A DNA stretch of 64,000 nucleotides from Aaosphaeria pasadenensis (taxonomy: Eukaryota > Ascomycota > Dothideomycetes > Pleosporales), in contig JAKLMB010000001.1 of NCBI GenBank assembly GCA_022813625.1, positions 868,001 to 932,000 of the forward strand, in the 5' to 3' direction. The notes under the pieces were generated by a model. That model made no database searches and was not told the DNA's origin. It saw nothing but the letters and a program-made list of their open reading frames with translations. Of the stretch, positions 44,701 to 55,538 are shown in pieces. The position numbers and the translations under genes are program-made. Every line of letters begins with the position of its first letter. The first letter of the stretch is position 1.

Positions 44701-46642
44701 GAAGAAGCTGCTCAACAAAGTCAGCGGCTACGCAAAGCCCGGTGTCATGGTTGCCCTCGTCGGCGCGTCAGGGGCAGGCAAGACAACACTGCTGAACACT
44801 CTCTCACAGCGTCAGCGAGTCGGCGTCGTCTCGGGAGATATGCTCGTCGACGGCAAAGCGCTTGGTCGAGACTTCCAGCGTGGCACCGGTTTCTGTGAAC
44901 AGATGGATCTCCACGACGGCACTGCCACGATTCGCGAAGCCCTCGAGTTCTCCGCCATCCTTCGCCAGGACCGCAAGATCCCCCGCAAGGAGAAGATCGA
45001 GTACGTCGACAAGATCATCGACCTCCTGGAACTGGCCGACATCCAAGACGCACTGGTATCCAGTCTAGGCGTAGAGCAGAAGAAGCGGTTAACCATCGGC
45101 GTGGAGCTCGCCGCAAAGCCCTCCCTTCTTCTCTTCCTCGACGAGCCGACTAGCGGCCTGGACAGCAACTCTGCCTACTCGACCGTCCGATTCCTGAAGA
45201 AACTCGCATCCGCCGGCCAGGCCATCGTCTGCACCATCCACCAGCCCAGCTCCGTCCTCATCCAGCAGTTCGACATGATCCTCGCCCTGAATCCGGGGGG
45301 CAACACGTTCTACTTCGGCCCAGTGGGCGAGAACGGAAAGGACGTCATCAAGTACTTCGGCGACCGCGGCGTGCAGTGTCCGCCCAGCAAGAACGTCGCA
45401 GAATTCGTGCTCGAGACCGCGGCGAAGCCCGTCAGGCGCGAAGACGGCACCCGTATAGACTGGAACAAGGAGTGGAAGGAATCGGCCGAGAACCAAGAGA
45501 TGCTGCAAGAGATATCTCGCATCAAGTCCGAACGCATCAAAGCGACATCCGCCTCTCAGCAACAACAGCACGACGACAGCGAAACGTACGAATTCGCCGC
45601 GCCACTGTGGGAGCAAACCACTCTCCTCACCCGCCGCCTCTTCACACAGTACTGGCGCGACCCGTCCTACCTCTACGGCAAACTCTTCGTCGCCGTCGTG
45701 ATCGGCATCTTCAACGGCTTCACCTTCTACTCCCTCGGCTCCACGATCGGCGACATGCAAAACCGCATGTTCACCTCCTTCCTCATCGTGCTCATCCCAC
45801 CCGTCATCGTCAACGGCGTCGTCCCCAAATTCTACACCAACATGTCCCTCTGGACGACCCGAGAACTCCCCTCACGAATCTACTCCTGGCCCGCCTTCAC
45901 GACCGCACAAGTCGTCGCGGAGATCCCCATCGCCATCCTCTCCTCAACCCTCTACTTCCTACTCTGGTACTTCCCGACGGGACTCCCCACCGACGCTTCA
46001 ACCTCCGGCTACGTGTACCTAATGACCCTCCTCTTCTACCTCTTCATGTCCTCCTGGGGCCAATGGATCTGCGCCTTCGCCCCCTCCTTCACGGTGATCT
46101 CCAACGTCCTCCCCTTCTACTTCGTCGTCTTCTCCCTCTTCAACGGCGTCGTGCGGCCCTACGCCCAAATGTCCGTCTTCTGGCGCTACTGGATGTACTA
46201 CCTCAACCCCTCCACGTACTGGATCTCCGGCGTCCTCGCCGCCACCCTGTCCGGCGCACCCGTATCCTGCACGTCCGCCGAAACCGCCGTCTTCGACGTC
46301 CCGCCCGGCGTGGCATCCTGCGCCGCGTACGCGCGGGACTTCCTCGCCACCGCCCCGGGATACCTACTTAATCCAAACGCGACGAGCGGGTGCGAGTACT
46401 GTCCGTTCGCGAGCGGGGACGAGTATCTGGCTACGCTGAACGTGAGGGCCGGGGATAAGTGGAGGGATTTCGGGGTGTTTGCGGCGTTCTGTGTTAGTAA
46501 CTGGGCGCTGGTGTATTTCTTTGTGTGGAGTGTTAGGATTAAGGGGTGGAGTTTTGGGTTTGGGGCGGTTTTTGGGGGGCTAGGGAGGGTGGTTGAGGCG
46601 GTTAAGGGGATGGTTGCGGGGAAGGGGGAGGAGCGCGAGTGA
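41792..46642 (+). CDS. Full-size PDR-type ABC transporter (ABC-G)
   Basis: Four exons, 41792-41955, 42024-43532, 43582-43862 and 43920-46642, encode 1558 residues. The introns are 68, 49 and 57 nt. The order is NBD1-TMD1-NBD2-TMD2. NBD1 has Walker A GRPGSGCST (about 235-243), signature VSGGERKRVSI (about 344-354) and Walker B with WDNSTRGLD. NBD2 has GASGAGKTT (about 932-940), a degenerate signature GVEQKKRLTIGVEL (about 1035-1048) and LLLFLDEPTSGLD. Cys for Lys in the first Walker A and Asn for Glu after the first Walker B are normal asymmetries of fungal PDR pumps (Pdr5/Cdr1 type). The protein would export hydrophobic compounds such as azoles across the plasma membrane. The last ~260 nt are strikingly G-rich (46430-46642), unlike the C-rich part before. 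Confidence 0.96.
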
Positions 46643-47034
46643 GGTAGTTGGGGTGTGGAGTTGTGTTGAATATTTATATATCTGGTATGTGGTGTGGACT
46701 ATAGAGGAGGATGTGTTTTGATGAGTGAGGTCCACTCGTCCTGATCATGATAGAACGGTAATATCCATCGATTACAAAATTTTAATAACATATACATATA
46801 TACCTGTGGTATGTTTGTTCCCTGGCTCGCTCTAATAGCACATAGGAAAAGGAAATTATGAACGAAAAGTTCCCAGGAGAGGGGGGATCAAGAACAAAAG
46901 AAACTAGGACGATGATGATGGTAATGCCTGAAACGCCCATTCTAATGCAAATGCCTGATATAATGTCCCTTTGCTTTTCAACGCCGAAGAGAAAAAAGAC
47001 AATTGTAGATTCGAACGAAAGAAAAGAGTACAAT
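46643..47034. other. Convergent intergenic region, 392 bp
   Basis: Shared 3' flank of the ABC transporter and the 12-TM MFS gene. AT-rich, with TATATA words near 46670-46800. No gene. Confidence 0.55.
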
Positions 47035-48728
47035 CTATAGATTGACCTGGAACTTCGGGTTCGTCCGTATCCTCTCGCCATAGTACCTGAAGAATACGGG
47101 TACTGGAATCATAGCCAGCGCGATGAAACCCAGCAGACTGTTTCCCCAGCCCAGGCCGAGCGAGTCGAAGAGGTTGAGACCGAAGAGGGGAAACACGGCG
47201 CCGAAGATGGAGCGGAGGACCGTGTTGGCGGCGATGGCGGAGGCGGCGTGGACGGTGAATGCGTCGACCATGTAGGTCTGGACGGTCATAAGGGCGGACA
47301 GGTTTCCAATGCCGAAGAAGGCGGTGCCGATGATGGGGACGATCCAGTGGACGCCCTTGTCGGTGGTCCAGCCGTAGAGGAAGATGCCGATGGGGAGGCA
47401 GATGCCGCCTGGGACGGTGAGGATGACGGGGAGACGATGCTCGGGTTTGACGGTGCCCTTGGCTTGCTTCTCCTTGATGATCTTGTCGGACATGGTGCCG
47501 AGGAATGCCATACCGATGAACATACCCACACCGCAGCCGATGAAGGTAAGGCCTACGGAGCCGGACGAGAAGCCGTATTTGCGCTCGAAGACGAAGGTGA
47601 TGGTGGTGAAGAGGAGGTAGAGGATGCCGTAGTTGACGGCCACGTACAGTGCCATGAGGAGCACGATTGGCGAGAAGATCAGCATCTTCATGGGGCGGAC
47701 GACAGCACGCACGAACACTTCCTTGGGAGGGATGTCGAGTGCGAGCTTGGACTTGAGGTTCTGGTTTCCGGTCTCCTTGCGCAGGCGAGCGGCCTTCTGT
47801 GCAAGCAAAGTGGGTGCGTACGTCTCACGGCCGAGCGAAGCAAACAAGATGCTGAAGGCACCCGCAACGATGGATAGAATCCAAAACACCCATCGCCATC
47901 CCTTCGCCTCGGCCAAGAATCCACCAGCAACGGGTCCCACGACAGGGCCGAGGAGTGGGCCCATACTCCAAATCGCCATGGCGCCAGCACGCTTCTCCTG
48001 GGGAAAGAGATCCGCAATGGTTCCACCACCGATAGTCAAGGGAGCAGAGCCTGCACATCCAGCTAGGAGTCGGAAAGCGACCAGCATGCCCATACTGTTG
48101 CTGACGGCACAGCAAATGGTGAAGATGACGAACAAGACGTTGCAGATGTTGTAAATCCACAGCCTACCATACAACTCGGACATGGGAGCGATGATAAGGG
48201 GTCCAAGAGCAAAGCCTAGGATGTAGACCGAGACCACAAATGATGCTAACAGATTAGATGTGACGCCGAAGTCACGCATGACCTGTGGAACGCCAGGCGC
48301 GAAGAAAGATGATCCAAGGGGACTGCGAGATATGTTAGCCAACATCGACCAAGAGTAATTACTACGAGTGAGACATACGTTACGAGGGTGACAGCCGCCA
48401 ACACCGCAATCATTCCCCATTTCTTGCTGTCCGGCCAGTTCTGGGGGTTCTTAGGATCGTCTGGGCCATCCCAGTCCACGAGATCTGGGTCTGCTGCCTC
48501 CTGTGCTTGGGCTTCCTTTGGTAGGTCTTCGCTGAGCGTCCGCTCGTCGCTGTGCGTTGAACCTGCCTGGCTGGGGATCGCCTTCTCGATGTCGACATTG
48601 GTAGAGTTGTTTGCTGTGCTGGGGGGTATTTCTGCATCGTGGCCTTGTTGATATGCTTCTGATACTTTCTGGTCTTTGAGATCCCGCGCCTCTTGGACGG
48701 GATTCGAGTATTCTCCAGGCAACGACAT
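47035..48728 (-). CDS. MFS multidrug transporter, 12-TM (DHA1) type
   Basis: Two exons in transcription order, 48728-48379 and 48322-47035, encode 545 residues. The 56-nt intron is GTATGT...CAG with a GGCTAACA branch site. The first ~100 residues are hydrophilic and acidic, as in DHA1 pumps such as Flr1. WDGPDDPKNPQNWPDSKKW is the conserved entry to TM1. Motif A-like GPLIIAPMSELYGRLWIYN, FRLLAGCAGSAPLTIGGGTI, and motif C GPLLGPVVGPVAGGFLAEA follow, then WRWVFWILSI. About 12 hydrophobic segments can be counted. It would be a plasma-membrane drug:H+ antiporter of unknown substrate. It converges on the ABC transporter gene, with 392 bp between stop codons. The start is the first ATG before the acidic N-terminus. 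Confidence 0.92.
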
Positions 48729-51090
48729 CGCGAGCCTTTGGTCACTATAGAAGATTATAGTCAGTGATATGCTCAAGACATACTGAAGAGCATTATATAT
48801 CCACCAGGTCTGAGCGAGCAAACAAGTGCGCTGTGATGGAAGATGATTTGCGCTACCAGACACTACACCAGGGCATTCGGTCGACCAATCCGAAGAGCAA
48901 GTGACCTAGGACATGGGGAACGCGGGAAGAGCCGTCATACCTGTAAGAACTCTAGGTTATCTAAATCCAACCTACTGGGAAGGTCTATATCCAAACAGTC
49001 GGGCAGAGAGGGTTGTGCAAGGCGGGTGACAATCGAATGGAAGGGTTCGAAGAATGTACCAGGCAAGTACTTTTTAATGTGATGTATAGGGGCGGGGTTG
49101 GGTTTGAATCACCGACAACGGTAGATATTGGGTACTTGACAGGTAGGTAGATAGATAGAGGCAGACAATCCAGGCCCTCCTTCCCTTTTTATTTAATTAC
49201 ATGCTCATGACATGGGTTGCTCAGAGGGGAGAGGAGGAGAGAGGGGAGGGGGTGACGGGGATAGTAAGGCCACCATCCGACGAGGCCTTCATCCATTTAT
49301 TACCAGAGCACTCTCTTTGCGTTGAAACGGGCGAATACTCGCACCAGTGTGTTGCTGATCCTCCATGGACATTGTGGCCATTGGATGAGTTGGTACACAA
49401 GCTTCTACAAAGGCTCAGGGGTGGAGGAGCTTGAACGTATATCGGAGATGGTGATTGGAGGGATTGGTAGGGGAATGATCCAACACCCGCTTTACCGAGA
49501 GCGAATGCGGAGGATGGATCAGAATGGACTCAATGGAGAGTGGCAGAGTGGCATGAGTGGGCAGATTATTCGACGGATGAGACTCGCCTGCTTGACTCGG
49601 TTGCATCTTCTTGTGTACCCGTGTTGGTTGTGACTTTGCGCGCTTGCAGGGTCCATGGAGCATCGGAGCGGATGGTCGACGGAGGGTCGTTGCTATACGC
49701 CTATGCGGAGGAACACTGTAACCACTATGTACACAACATCGATCTTGAATTAAATACCACGACCGCAATCTCCGTCCCTTTTCCAGAACCTTCGTCGAAT
49801 TGTTCTATCAGGGACAGAAATACACAAAACAATAAGAACGGGCATTATCCTCACCGTCCTCCGATGGACGACATACCACGCCGCCACGCGATGAGGCTGA
49901 ACGGCCACCCAGTCCGCGGACTTAAACCCCCCATGTCTCCGCCTTCCCCATCCCCAATATCATCCCATTTTAACACCTAATAATACACGTCTCATAACAC
50001 CACCGCTCGCATCTGCGATCAGCCTCAGACAGAACCACTCGCCGCAATCCTCACAAAGGGAATACGTACTGTGAAGATGGTGGATGACCCTCTCGCCGGA
50101 TGAGAACTGGCCACCCGTTCCCCGTCGATCGACATACCTCGGGACAAGGGATGCGGAGAGGGAACTAGTACTACATATTTATGTATGCTAAGAGCTGCCA
50201 CGAACTGCGGGGAAAGGATATACATCCGAGTAATGAACGGGCAAGATGGTCATGAATGTGCTCTGGCTAGAACGGAAAATTGCATAGATCATGCATTTCA
50301 TAAGTATTTATCGCAAGGTCTAGATCCGTCGGTTTGTACTCGTAAGGACGGATATTTGCATACTGGAGTAGGCATGTTGTACGCATTTGTCACAGCACGG
50401 CCGTGATGCTAGGTGTGCTCTGTAGGAGTACTCTGTATGTCTTATACGGCGAGGACATGTTGTTGGAGGACAAAGGCGAGGGTAGAAAGGTGGTGTATTG
50501 TGTTTGAAATTATAAAGGATACTTTCGACTGTTGTTAAGGGTACAAGCCGGATATAGGTAGGTGATCACATCAATACTCCTTGTTTTATGATGTACGGAA
50601 ACATGTTGTTTTCAAGATCGATGTGGTACAACCAGATGCAAATTCGATTGGCTAGAATGTTGGTGCAATTGATCGTAAGATGTCTTGAACATACGAGTAG
50701 TCTTTCTTGCATGTGGAGGTCGGTAGGACTGAGAATCATACTGTTCATACACTTGATAATCTGATAACTGCAACAGTTGGGGTTGTAATGCATTATTTCT
50801 CAAACTATCTCTCTGCATAGTGTACAGCCCTAAAAAGAAAAAAAAAGAAGAAAACTCTAGTATCATTCCCGAGCTCAAGCTAACACCTGAACGCAAATGG
50901 GAATATACTCGTTCAACTCGCAAACACACAGATACACACACATATGTACGTACACACAGCGAAGGGCAAGCAAGGTTGCCAGCATCATGCATTCAGCTTT
51001 GACAATAAAGAAACTTGAAGAGAAAAAGTAGAAAAGAACTCCTCCCATGCCGGGTAACCCAAATTTTTAGATCATTGCAATTCACAACCT
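48729..51090. other. Intergenic region, 2.4 kb
   Basis: Upstream of the DHA1 MFS gene and 3' flank of sdhB. Open frames near 49540-49980 and 50612-50992 lack ATG starts in good context or any family motif. No RNA gene is recognised. Confidence 0.45.
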
Positions 51091-52152
51091 CTATGTGAAG
51101 GCCATGTTCTTCTTGATCTCGGCGATCGCGAGAGCGGGGTTCAGGCCCTTGGGGCACGTCCTTGAGCAGTTGAGAATGGTGTGGCATCGGTACACGCTCA
51201 TGCTGTTGTTCAAGGCGTCGAGACGTTCGGGCTTCCTCTCGTCACGGGAGTCGGCGATCCAGCGGTACGATTGGAGGAGGACGGCGGGACCGAGGTACTC
51301 CTCCTGGTTCCACCAGTACGATGGGCAGGAGGTCGAGCAGCAGGCGCAGAGAATGCATTCGTAGAGACCGTCGAGCTTCTTGCGGTCGGCCTTGGATTGG
51401 CGGTATTCACGACCCTAAAACATGATCAGATGATGACACGGAAAAATTGTGAGGCATTCGACTTACATCGGGAGCGGGAGTGTCGCGCTGGAGGTATGGC
51501 TTGACGGAACGGTACTGCTTGTAGAATTGCGTCATGTCAGGGACGAGGTCCTTGACAACGTACATGTGTGGAAGAGGGTATATCCGGGACTCCTTGGTTG
51601 TGTCGGTAGGGATACGGCCTGGATTTTCAACCCGTCAGTAACAATTCGCTAAACCCTCCAATTCTTATCGACTGCTCGATATACGTACAAAGACATGCAA
51701 GAGTGTTGACACCGTCGATGTTCATTGCGCAACTTCCGCAAATTCCCTCACGGCAACTCCTTCGGAAGGTCAGGGTTGGGTCTGTCTCGTTCTTGATGCG
51801 GATGAGTGCATCCAACATCATGGGGCCAGTCTTGTTCAGGTCGAGAGTGTAGGACTGCATCCTCGGCTTGGATGAGGGCTCGTCAGGGTTCCATCGGTAG
51901 ATGTGGAAGGTCTTGGTCTTGGGTTCCTTTGATGGCGCGGGGTCTGGTGTTGTCGACGTCTTGCTCTCTGAGACGACGGATGCGAGGCCACGAGAGAAGA
52001 CAGAGGTGGCGGGACGTACGGCTGTGCGGATGACGTTAGGAGATGTAGCAATTGAGGTGTTTTTGTGTGCGGAAAAGCGGCGCATGTGGATGGATGGGAG
52101 ACGTACCAGCCTGCCGTGTAGCAAGACGAGCGAGTGCGCGCGTGGTGGCCAT
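51091..52152 (-). CDS. sdhB: Succinate dehydrogenase iron-sulfur subunit, mitochondrial
   Basis: Four exons in transcription order, 52152-52107, 52021-51689, 51618-51467 and 51414-51091, encode 284 residues. The introns are 85, 70 and 52 nt. The N-terminus is an Arg/Ala/Ser mitochondrial presequence (MATTRALARLATRQAAVRPA). The [2Fe-2S] cysteines are C105, C110, C113 and C125 (SCREGICGSCAMN, LACLC). The [4Fe-4S]/[3Fe-4S] cysteines lie in CILCACCSTSCPSYWW (197-211) and CHTILNCSRTCPKG (254-267). The subunit carries electrons from FAD to ubiquinone in complex II of the inner membrane. Pro208, Asn213 and His255 correspond, with a constant offset of 17, to Botrytis P225, N230 and H272, where SDHI resistance changes occur; all are wild type. 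Divergent from a HAD-family gene. Confidence 0.97.
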
Positions 52153-52210
52153 TGTGATTGTGCTGTTACAGCGGAGGAGGATCGCGAAGTGTGGAAGGCG
52201 AAGCAATTGT

Positions 52211-52257
52211 GACAATGACAGTGACAGTCGACAGTTGACGGTTGACAGTTGACAGAG
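52211..52257. repeat. Imperfect GACAGT / TTGACAG tandem repeat
   Basis: About six related heptamer-like units in the probable 5' leader of sdhB, just upstream of its ATG on the minus strand. Confidence 0.7.
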
Positions 52258-52325
52258 TGTGAAAGGTTGGATTGGCCTTGCTTCTGGGGCGGCTGCTAAT
52301 ACCTCGGGATTGTGGGCGACGGGAG

Positions 52326-52332
52326 CCAATCA
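52326..52332 (+). promoter_or_regulatory. CCAAT box (CCAATCA)
   Basis: An exact CCAATCA match, 174 bp from the sdhB start codon and about 300 bp from the HAD gene start. This heptamer is the consensus of the fungal HapB/C/E complex. Chance occurrence is possible. Confidence 0.45.
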
Positions 52333-52634
52333 GCGTCGTCGTGTTGTCAATGTCGTTCAAGTTGGCCCACGCTTCGTCGGAGGGACTCGGCACTTTCATT
52401 CGCTTCCTCTGCCAAAGTTGACGACCCGCCACATGTCGAAGACGTCAACGATATCATCTTCCACCATTACTACTACAAGATACCCTCAGTACTCAGTACT
52501 GCGTGCACTAACGGAAGTGGAGAAAGAGAGAGAGGGGAAAAGAGGAAGCGAAATTGTAGCAGAGGTTACAGCCAAGTGATATATCCTCCTCATTCAGTTG
52601 AAACTGTCGCATTGTTGCTGAGACGAGACGGTGA

Positions 52635-53939
52635 ATGGTGCCATCACGCGACATCTTCCGTTCATCATCTGTTGCCTGCCCATTGTCAGTCCGACGTCCA
52701 CTAACATCGACTGTCTTCACTCGCTATTGTGTTCGGTACATCTCTACCACAATTGCTACTACCAGAACTACCACTCCTAAACCATCCCCTACTCTTGGTA
52801 TTCCTACTCTTGGTAGAGGTAGTCGTAGTGTCAGTACCTCCAGCGAATCATCAATCCTCTCCAACATGCCCACGCCAGCCATACTTCCCAATCGAGCAAT
52901 ACAATGGGTGCTCGATTGGGACGGCACCATCACACTAAAGGACACCCTCGACGCCCTCGTCAACATCAGCAGGCAGATCAAACCAACCTCGGACATCCCC
53001 GAGGCATGGTCTTCCCTCACGCAAGCATACCTATCTGACCTTGACGCTGCCCTCTCCACGCACGCTCCCGGCGGGAAGCTGCCCACCAACGTGCTAGATG
53101 AACGCTCCCTCCTCCTGAAGCTTAGAGCCGTCGAGCAAGCGAGCGTGAGCCGTGTTTCCGACTCCCAAATCTTCCAATCCCTAACAGACAAAGACATCAA
53201 GAACGGCGCCCGCGACGCCGTCAAGCAAGGCCGCGTGCAGCTGCGCAACGGCTACCTCGACTTCGAGAGCCACCTGAGCTCGCGCATGGACCGCCAGCAC
53301 GAAGACATCGACGTCGTGAACATCCTCAGCGTGAACTGGAGCCAGCACTTCATCGCGTCGTGTCTCAACACGGCGTCCGAGGCCTCGGCCTGGGAGTCCA
53401 AGCTCGCAAACTTCGTCCACAGCTGGCCGAACCCCATCGGCGCGTACGGCCTGAGCAAGAGCAAACAGATACAAGAGCAAGTCTCCAGCCTGCATTGTCC
53501 CTCGTACATGGCGAACCTGATGCCCTTCCAGAAACGCATATCTGCGAATGAACTCGAGGGTCTCGGCGGTGGCTCGACTGGTGTCATCTGCGCGGGTGGA
53601 GACGACTTGATCGTGTCCAGTAGCGACAAGTTGACCACGTTACAGAAGATGCGGAAGATGAATCCGTACACTATGAAGCCGATTCCTGTTGTGTACATCG
53701 GCGACAGCTGGACGGATTTTGATTGTCTGCTCGCGGCTGACCTAGGCATATGCATACGCGATGAGGAGCTGACTTCGACGCAGAGGAAGCTCCAAGAGTC
53801 TTTCGAGAGGTTAGGAATCCAGTGTCCGCATCTCAAGGACTGGAAAACTGCTGATGATTGGGCGGTTGTCTGGGTCAGGGATTTTGCTGAGATCAAGGAC
53901 TGGCTGAGCTCGTTGGAGGATGATGCTGCTGCGACATAG
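52635..53939 (+). CDS. HAD-superfamily phosphatase-like protein
   Basis: A single exon of 434 residues from the ATG at 52635, or 357 from the ATG at 52866. HAD motif I is DWDGT (Asp94 and Asp96) in WVLDWDGTITLKDTLDALV; motif IV is VVYIGDSWTDFDCLLAADLG near the C-terminus; ICAGGDDLIVSSSDKLTT lies between. The order and ~350-residue core fit fungal HAD-like proteins related to phosphoserine-phosphatase-type enzymes, substrate unknown. The first 77 residues are Arg/Ser/Thr-rich with few acidic residues (FRSSSVACPLSVRRPLTSTV), which looks like a mitochondrial presequence. The second ATG (AAC ATG CCC) would give a cytosolic form. Both starts are in frame with no intron. The gene shares a promoter region with sdhB. 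Confidence 0.85.
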   Translation: MVPSRDIFRSSSVACPLSVRRPLTSTVFTRYCVRYISTTIATTRTTTPKPSPTLGIPTLGRGSRSVSTSSESSILSNMPTPAILPNRAIQWVLDWDGTITLKDTLDALVNISRQIKPTSDIPEAWSSLTQAYLSDLDAALSTHAPGGKLPTNVLDERSLLLKLRAVEQASVSRVSDSQIFQSLTDKDIKNGARDAVKQGRVQLRNGYLDFESHLSSRMDRQHEDIDVVNILSVNWSQHFIASCLNTASEASAWESKLANFVHSWPNPIGAYGLSKSKQIQEQVSSLHCPSYMANLMPFQKRISANELEGLGGGSTGVICAGGDDLIVSSSDKLTTLQKMRKMNPYTMKPIPVVYIGDSWTDFDCLLAADLGICIRDEELTSTQRKLQESFERLGIQCPHLKDWKTADDWAVVWVRDFAEIKDWLSSLEDDAAAT

Positions 53940-55538
53940 TCTTTGGTTAATGCTGTCCATGTGATGTATCGATGGGAACACACGTCAGTGATGTAGGCTC
54001 TCTTCGCCCCAACGAGATTCCCATCCCATTGCAACCTCAGACAATGCTAGCTGCTACCATCAAGTGCACAATAGCATGTCATGGGACGAAGAACACTTCC
54101 CATATCGCCAGGAAGGGCATTGGAACGTCAGGGACTGATATCACCCATGTCCAATGACTAAGTTCCAATACCACTCCCATACCTGGAAAAAAGGCATTGC
54201 ACCTCATATCTGTATTCACCAATGCAGTACACGATGCGAGCCAAGCCGTACACTTCGACAAATAACCAGCTCCACCACGTCGAGAGAGGAAGCTGGATAG
54301 CAGGGAGCGAAGAGGCTCGTAAGTAGTAGGTAGTAGTCACACATAGGAAGCCAAATTCAAATACCCTTGGTTTATCGTCAATTTCAAATGTAACTTAAGA
54401 CTTGGAGATGTTGATCCTTTGCTATAGTGGTGTGTTATATTTTCACGCACTTTTACGTATATAAACATACATACACCAATACATTTGTTCCCCAAATCTC
54501 CGTGATTCACGGTGATGTCCTTTCCATGTATGAGCTGTCTGTCTGTGTACATTACATCGCATTTGTACTATGTATGTTTCTGCCACAGGGCTTGGGAGAT
54601 CTTTTGTTCGACCACATAGGTACCTATGGAAACATATAGTACTTGCCTAAACACTACACCGCCACCAACGCCACAGACAAAACGATAAAGGGAACGAAGG
54701 AAGAAGTACGAGTGGTAATAGTCATTCTTTGTCTTGGCGCCGCAGGTCGGGTGAGCCGGGTAGGAGGGAAACGGGCGGCGTTTGAGCGCGGATGGGGGCG
54801 GAGCGGAGCGGATGGGCGTTGGGTTGTTTGTGGGTTAGGGTGCGTAGGAGGGATTGTATGGTTATGTAGATTACATGCGTATGTGTGGAGGTCACGGGGG
54901 AGAGGATGGTGTCGTCATATGGAGTGTGTTGCTAGGTTGAATGCAATGGAGTTGCTCCTATGTAGTTTACCCATGTAGTTAATTGATTGTAACGAAGTTG
55001 CTACTTAGGTGTAGTGGTTATGCATTAGAAACGTTAGATGTTGATTGGCTCACGGCTATGGAAAAGAATCAAACAGTCACCAATTGCGACGAGCATGGAG
55101 GGAAATGGGTTTTAGTGGCGAACGGTGTTGTAGTGATTGTTTTTAGGTTGGAGATATCACATTATTCTATCATTACCACGTCCGACAATCCAAATCCATG
55201 ACTTCCCCCGGATTCACATAAGCGCAAAGATGCGACCGGGAAGAGAGCCCCCAAGCGAAAAAAGTTAAAAACGTGGTATACAATGAGACGATACATATCG
55301 AGGTCTCGGTAGGGAGGGAGAGGAAATCAAACCTGCGCGGTACGCAGCTATGAAGTCCCAATGGTCGGCCGTAGATGGTTGGTCCCTCACCAAGGGTCGT
55401 CGTCCCATCGATCGATCATCATCTGCACGCTCCCATCGAAATCCTCGATCCAAACCAATACACACAACACGCGCGCGCGAACACCACTGATTACGTAGCC
55501 TCCTCGTCCTTCTCTTTCCTTTCCTTTCAATGGGGTAT
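53940..55538. other. Convergent intergenic region, 1.6 kb
   Basis: Between the HAD gene and the small membrane-protein gene. G-rich tract at 54745-54905. No gene or RNA is recognised; a D-arm-like GTGTAGTGGTTATGC at 55008 lacks a T-arm. Confidence 0.45.

Larger units (their letters stand above)
52153..52634. promoter_or_regulatory. Divergent promoter region, sdhB / HAD gene
   Basis: 482 bp between start codons. It contains CCAATCA at 52326-52332, a match to the site of the CCAAT-binding HAP complex that often controls respiratory genes, and a run of GACAGT/TTGACAG words at 52211-52257 that lies in the probable sdhB leader. Site use is inferred. Confidence 0.55.

Noticed and set aside
45376..46371. 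Second plus-strand frame of about 331 codons inside the ABC gene
   Set aside because: It overlaps NBD2/TMD2 of the transporter in another frame and is an Arg/Pro/Leu-rich shadow without motifs.
47248..47877. Plus-strand open frame opposite the DHA1 MFS gene
   Set aside because: Acidic, repetitive translation typical of an antisense shadow; the minus strand encodes MFS motifs.
38880..48728. Secondary-metabolite gene cluster around the transporters
   Set aside because: No polyketide synthase, peptide synthetase, terpene cyclase, P450 or methyltransferase gene is present nearby.
49540..49980. 146-codon open frame in the gap left of sdhB
   Set aside because: It begins without an ATG at the stated length and its translation has no motif or coding-like bias.
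55005..55040. D-arm-like GTGTAGTGGTTATGC, possible tRNA
   Set aside because: No T-arm GTTCRANNC within the right distance and no acceptor pairing.
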